A stretch of 64,000 nt of DNA, taken from positions 247,008 through 311,007 of the forward strand of contig JBARXJ010000015.1 in assembly GCA_049647265.1 (NCBI GenBank), in the 5' to 3' direction. Numbering within the stretch: position 1 is the first letter of the stretch; every line of letters starts with the position of its first letter. Source of the stretch: JAAURB01 sp049647265. GTDB taxonomy: Bacteria; Cyanobacteriota; Cyanobacteriia; Cyanobacteriales; Microcoleaceae. A program made the translations under genes and the position numbers. This document shows, in pieces, positions 61,581-64,000 of this stretch. A model generated the notes under the pieces. That model ran no database searches, was not told the origin of the DNA, and saw nothing but the letters and a program-made list of their open reading frames with translations.

Positions 61581-61755
61581 AAGTTGGAAGTAAGTACATC
61601 TATCTTTAGATATAATAAAGCTTTTTTTCTGAAAATCAATGGGGGGAATACCTCACTTTTGCTAAACGGGATTCTGGCAATTGCAAAAAATGCATAACAA
61701 ATGACCAAACACCCGTACAATAGAAGACTAACAAGCTGACTAAATTCGGTGAATT

Positions 61756-62502
61756 GTGAAGCTCTTTATTTACCACACCCCTGAACAAACCCCCACGGAT
61801 ACTCAAGCTGACTGTGCCATTGTGGTCGATGTGTTGCGGGCAACCACAACCATTGCCACCGCCCTCAATGCTGGGGCAGAAGCCGTACAAGTCTTTAGTG
61901 ATATCGATCAATTAATGCAAGTCAGTGGGCAATGGCCGGCTGAGAAACGCATTCGGATTGGTGAACGGGGTGGGAAAATGGTAGAAGGTTGCGATCTGGG
62001 TAATTCTCCCCTGAACTATACCCCTGAAGTGGTATCAGATAAGCGTTTATTCATGACCACCACAAACGGGACTCGCGCCTTACAACGAGTTGAAAAGACT
62101 CCCACTGTATTAACCGCAGCATTGGTGAATCGCCAAACTGTGGTAGAATATCTAGTTCAACAAAAGCCTGAAACCGTCTGGATTGTCGGTTCCGGTTGGG
62201 AAGGGAGTTATTCTCTAGAAGATACCGTTTGTGCCGGGGCAATTGCTGAAAGTTTAGCCACACAAATGGGGACTTCTTTAGAACAACTTGCTGGGAATGA
62301 TGAAGTGTATGGCGCGATCGCTTTATATATGCAATGGAAAGATCAATTGGATCAACTCCTAAATGCAGCCAGTCATGGACAGCGTTTGCAGCGCCTAGAA
62401 TGTTACGATGACTTGAAATATTGCGCTCAAACCGATACTCTAGATGTGCTACCCATCCAGAAAGAACCAGGTGTGCTAATTAAATCTACAATTAATGGAT
62501 AA
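61756..62502 (+). CDS. comB: ComB-like 2-phosphosulfolactate phosphatase family protein
   Basis: 248 residues from GTG 61756. ComB hydrolyses 2-phosphosulfolactate in coenzyme M synthesis in archaea; cyanobacteria lack coenzyme M, so the local substrate is unknown though the family is conserved there. Family blocks: CAIVVDVLRATTTIATALNA, GERGGKMVEGCDLGNSP, TTTNGTRALQ, GSGWEGSYSLEDTVCAGAI (conserved acidic and Cys residues). It is cytosolic and full length. Single gene. Confidence 0.9.
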   Translation: MKLFIYHTPEQTPTDTQADCAIVVDVLRATTTIATALNAGAEAVQVFSDIDQLMQVSGQWPAEKRIRIGERGGKMVEGCDLGNSPLNYTPEVVSDKRLFMTTTNGTRALQRVEKTPTVLTAALVNRQTVVEYLVQQKPETVWIVGSGWEGSYSLEDTVCAGAIAESLATQMGTSLEQLAGNDEVYGAIALYMQWKDQLDQLLNAASHGQRLQRLECYDDLKYCAQTDTLDVLPIQKEPGVLIKSTING

Positions 62503-62827
62503 TATTCGGTTAGATTTGGTATAAATAAACCAATCACCGTATCACTCTAGGAAACAGAATAAATTGTTGTTTGGGGTAATATCATCTTCTGATACTGAAG
62601 AAGAGTTAACATGATCCAACAGAACTGTTTTCTATGATATAGCAATATGCAGATTATAGGATATTTCTGTATCTTAGAACTGATGGACTGCCTACTATTG
62701 CCATAGGCGTTTATTACCCTATTGCCTGTTGCCCTGGGCGTAGTCATAGCTGTAGGCGATCGCAATACGGAAGTATGCCCGTTACCCGTTACCCGCTACC
62801 TGTTACCTGACTCTATCATCCTAATTA
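62503..62827. other. Intergenic region with heptamer repeat
   Basis: About 325 bp with no gene. Near its right end lie four tandem heptamers at 62778-62805: CCCGTTA, CCCGTTA, CCCGCTA and CCTGTTA. A GGCGATCGC octamer variant lies at about 62756. Different unit, same period as the arrays at 3181 and 15611. Confidence 0.6.
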
Positions 62828-63841
62828 ATGTTGCTGATGCTCAACGCTTTGCTCACTTCAAAACCGACCCATTCATTCACTGAACTTGATGCGATTAAAG
62901 AGCGAATTTATCAAGAACATCAGCGTTGTATTCACTCTCCTCAAACGGCATTAATTCATGCTTGTAATGCCGGAATAGGGTTACTTCAAATCCAATCACA
63001 GCTACCCTCCTCCCAATGGCAACAGTGGTTAACCACAGATTGTCCGGTAAGGCTTGAAACAGCACAACTGTATATGCAAATGGCAACGAAATGTGCTGAT
63101 TATCCTCGAATATTATCTCCATCTTCTACAACGGTATCTGATTCTAAATTAACCTCACTTTCCTATTCTCCTAACCCGATAAATCCCCCTAAAAATTATT
63201 CTAATAAAAATAACAATTTATCCTCTCAAACATTAACCTTTCCCCCTTCAAATCCCTCTAAAAATTCACCCAAAAATACTAAAGAATTGACAGAGAAATT
63301 AGAGAGTTCTCCTCAACCCTCTCAAAGTCCCTTCTCTGTTCCGGCTCAAAAAGTAGAACCATCCACCCCTCAAAACCCTACTTTAGAGACTCCTCCTGAA
63401 GCCGTAATTGACGTTGATTTTATTCCAGCGACTCCCCCCCCATCTGCATCCGAAAAGACAGGGATTATTCGATTTTGCTTGGCTGGTAATGTGGTTCCAA
63501 AAGCCCGCCCCCGTGTAACGAGCCATGGCACACATTTACCTCAACGATATCGCGCTTGGCGAAATCAGGCAGAAGTTGAACTGTATCGACAAATGTGTGA
63601 ATTACATCCCGCACCCAAATTTCCCTTACAAAAAGCAGCTATTTCTCTACGGTTTTTTGGTAATCATCGAACGAATTCCGATATTGATAATTTAGCGGGT
63701 GCTTGTTTAGATGCATTAACCTTAAATGGTGCCGGAATATTAAAAGATGACCGCCTCAGTTGTTTACCTCAACTCAGTGTTGAATTTGTACCCGGAACAC
63801 CCGAAACCGGGGTTTGGATCGAAATTGAACCTTTAATTTAG
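62828..63841 (+). CDS. DUF3102-like / RusA-family Holliday junction resolvase fusion
   Basis: 337 residues. About 20-95 resembles DUF3102 (SSQWQQWLTTDCPVRLETAQ ... LYMQMATKCADYP), a domain common in mobile elements. A long Ser/Pro/Asn-rich linker (about 100-210) follows. The C-terminal 120 residues are RusA-type: GNVVPKARPRVT, then SDIDNLAGACLDAL and GILKDDRLS, the acidic residues that bind Mg2+ for four-way junction cleavage. A DUF3102-RusA fusion suggests a phage or plasmid origin, or recruitment into recombination. It has no obvious partner. A 19-unit octamer array starts nine bases after its stop. Confidence 0.85.
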   Translation: MLLMLNALLTSKPTHSFTELDAIKERIYQEHQRCIHSPQTALIHACNAGIGLLQIQSQLPSSQWQQWLTTDCPVRLETAQLYMQMATKCADYPRILSPSSTTVSDSKLTSLSYSPNPINPPKNYSNKNNNLSSQTLTFPPSNPSKNSPKNTKELTEKLESSPQPSQSPFSVPAQKVEPSTPQNPTLETPPEAVIDVDFIPATPPPSASEKTGIIRFCLAGNVVPKARPRVTSHGTHLPQRYRAWRNQAEVELYRQMCELHPAPKFPLQKAAISLRFFGNHRTNSDIDNLAGACLDALTLNGAGILKDDRLSCLPQLSVEFVPGTPETGVWIEIEPLI

Positions 63842-63849
63842 TGAAGAAG

Positions 63850-64000
63850 GCAAATAGGCAAATAGGCAAATAGGCAAATAAGCAAATAGGCAAATAAGCA
63901 AAGAGGCAAATAGGCAAATAGGCAAATAGGCAAATAGGCAAATAGGCAAATAGGCAAATAGGCAAATAGGCAAATAGGCAAATAGGCAAATAGGCTAATA
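63850..64000. repeat. Tandem octamer array (GCAAATAG), about 19 units, runs off window
   Basis: Nearly perfect 8-bp units GCAAATAG with a few variants (GCAAATAA twice, GCAAAGAG once, GCTAATA at the window end). On the reverse strand it reads as repeating PICLFAYL, a coding shadow. The array continues beyond the window, so its true length is unknown. It lies directly after the RusA fusion gene. Confidence 0.95.

Noticed and set aside
63774..63989. Reverse ORF encoding repeated PICLFAYL
   Set aside because: It is the translation of a simple octamer array; 8 bp times 3 gives an 8-residue repeat by arithmetic.
63850..64000. CRISPR array
   Set aside because: The units are contiguous 8-mers without spacers, and no cas gene is in the window.

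Overview
The window looks like a chromosome segment of a filamentous, non-heterocystous cyanobacterium of the Oscillatoriales type (Planktothrix/Microcoleus/Lyngbya-like; the genus is inference). Signs are nblA (phycobilisome degradation), a BciB-type ferredoxin-dependent divinyl reductase, cyanobacterial glgC, cofG, many GCGATCGC (HIP1) octamers, short tandem heptamer repeats between genes, and AT-rich intergenic DNA. Genes lie on both strands, mostly as single units with few operons.

Layout. 1-3.2 kb: the start of an RTX calcium-binding protein, a small coiled-coil protein, and cofG head-to-head with an unknown gene. 3.2-15.6 kb: an EF-G-like GTPase, a sugar isomerase coupled to a frameshifted beta-propeller gene, prfB with its programmed frameshift, a group 2 sigma factor, a HerA-like ATPase and a pentapeptide-repeat protein. 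15.8-29.6 kb: glgC, a membrane Ser/Thr kinase, a PEP-CTERM protein, gatB, a three-gene operon (roadblock-like/OmpA protein, Rab-like GTPase, PAS-GAF-GGDEF protein), recR with an apparent ACG start, and bciB. 29.6-41.5 kb: metabolism and transport (glutathionyl-hydroquinone reductase, AI-2E family transporter, ABC permease, tRNA-Arg, thiG, gcvH, guaA, cbiD, a LuxR-type response regulator, fumC) plus a 58-residue small ORF. 41.9-49.9 kb: an accessory block with a TerB-dynamin-like GTPase, a divergent membrane/coiled-coil protein and a small TerB protein, then mutY, then an AAA ATPase/TOPRIM-like pair resembling abortive-infection systems. 50-57.5 kb: ychF, a holin-like membrane protein, a Ca/Na antiporter, nblA, small unknown proteins and dxs. 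57.6-64 kb: a decayed IS200/IS605-type tnpB element, topoisomerase IB, comB, a DUF3102-RusA fusion, and a long octamer array running off the window.

The observations I rate highest are these. (1) A 48-bp palindromic element occurs twice 1.1 kb apart: inside tnpB, where it reads as an in-frame 15-residue insertion, and just upstream of dxs in the same reading frame. The outer stem differs between the copies but stays paired, through compensatory changes. (2) The roadblock-like/OmpA + Rab-like GTPase + GGDEF operon looks like a membrane-anchored small-GTPase module joined to cyclic-di-GMP-type signalling. (3) The TerB-dynamin cluster sits next to the AAA/TOPRIM pair and may form a small defence island. 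(4) Decoding oddities: a programmed prfB frameshift, a recR gene whose conserved N-terminus starts at ACG, and a late frameshift in the FG-GAP gene. All function calls come from reading motifs; no database search was run.
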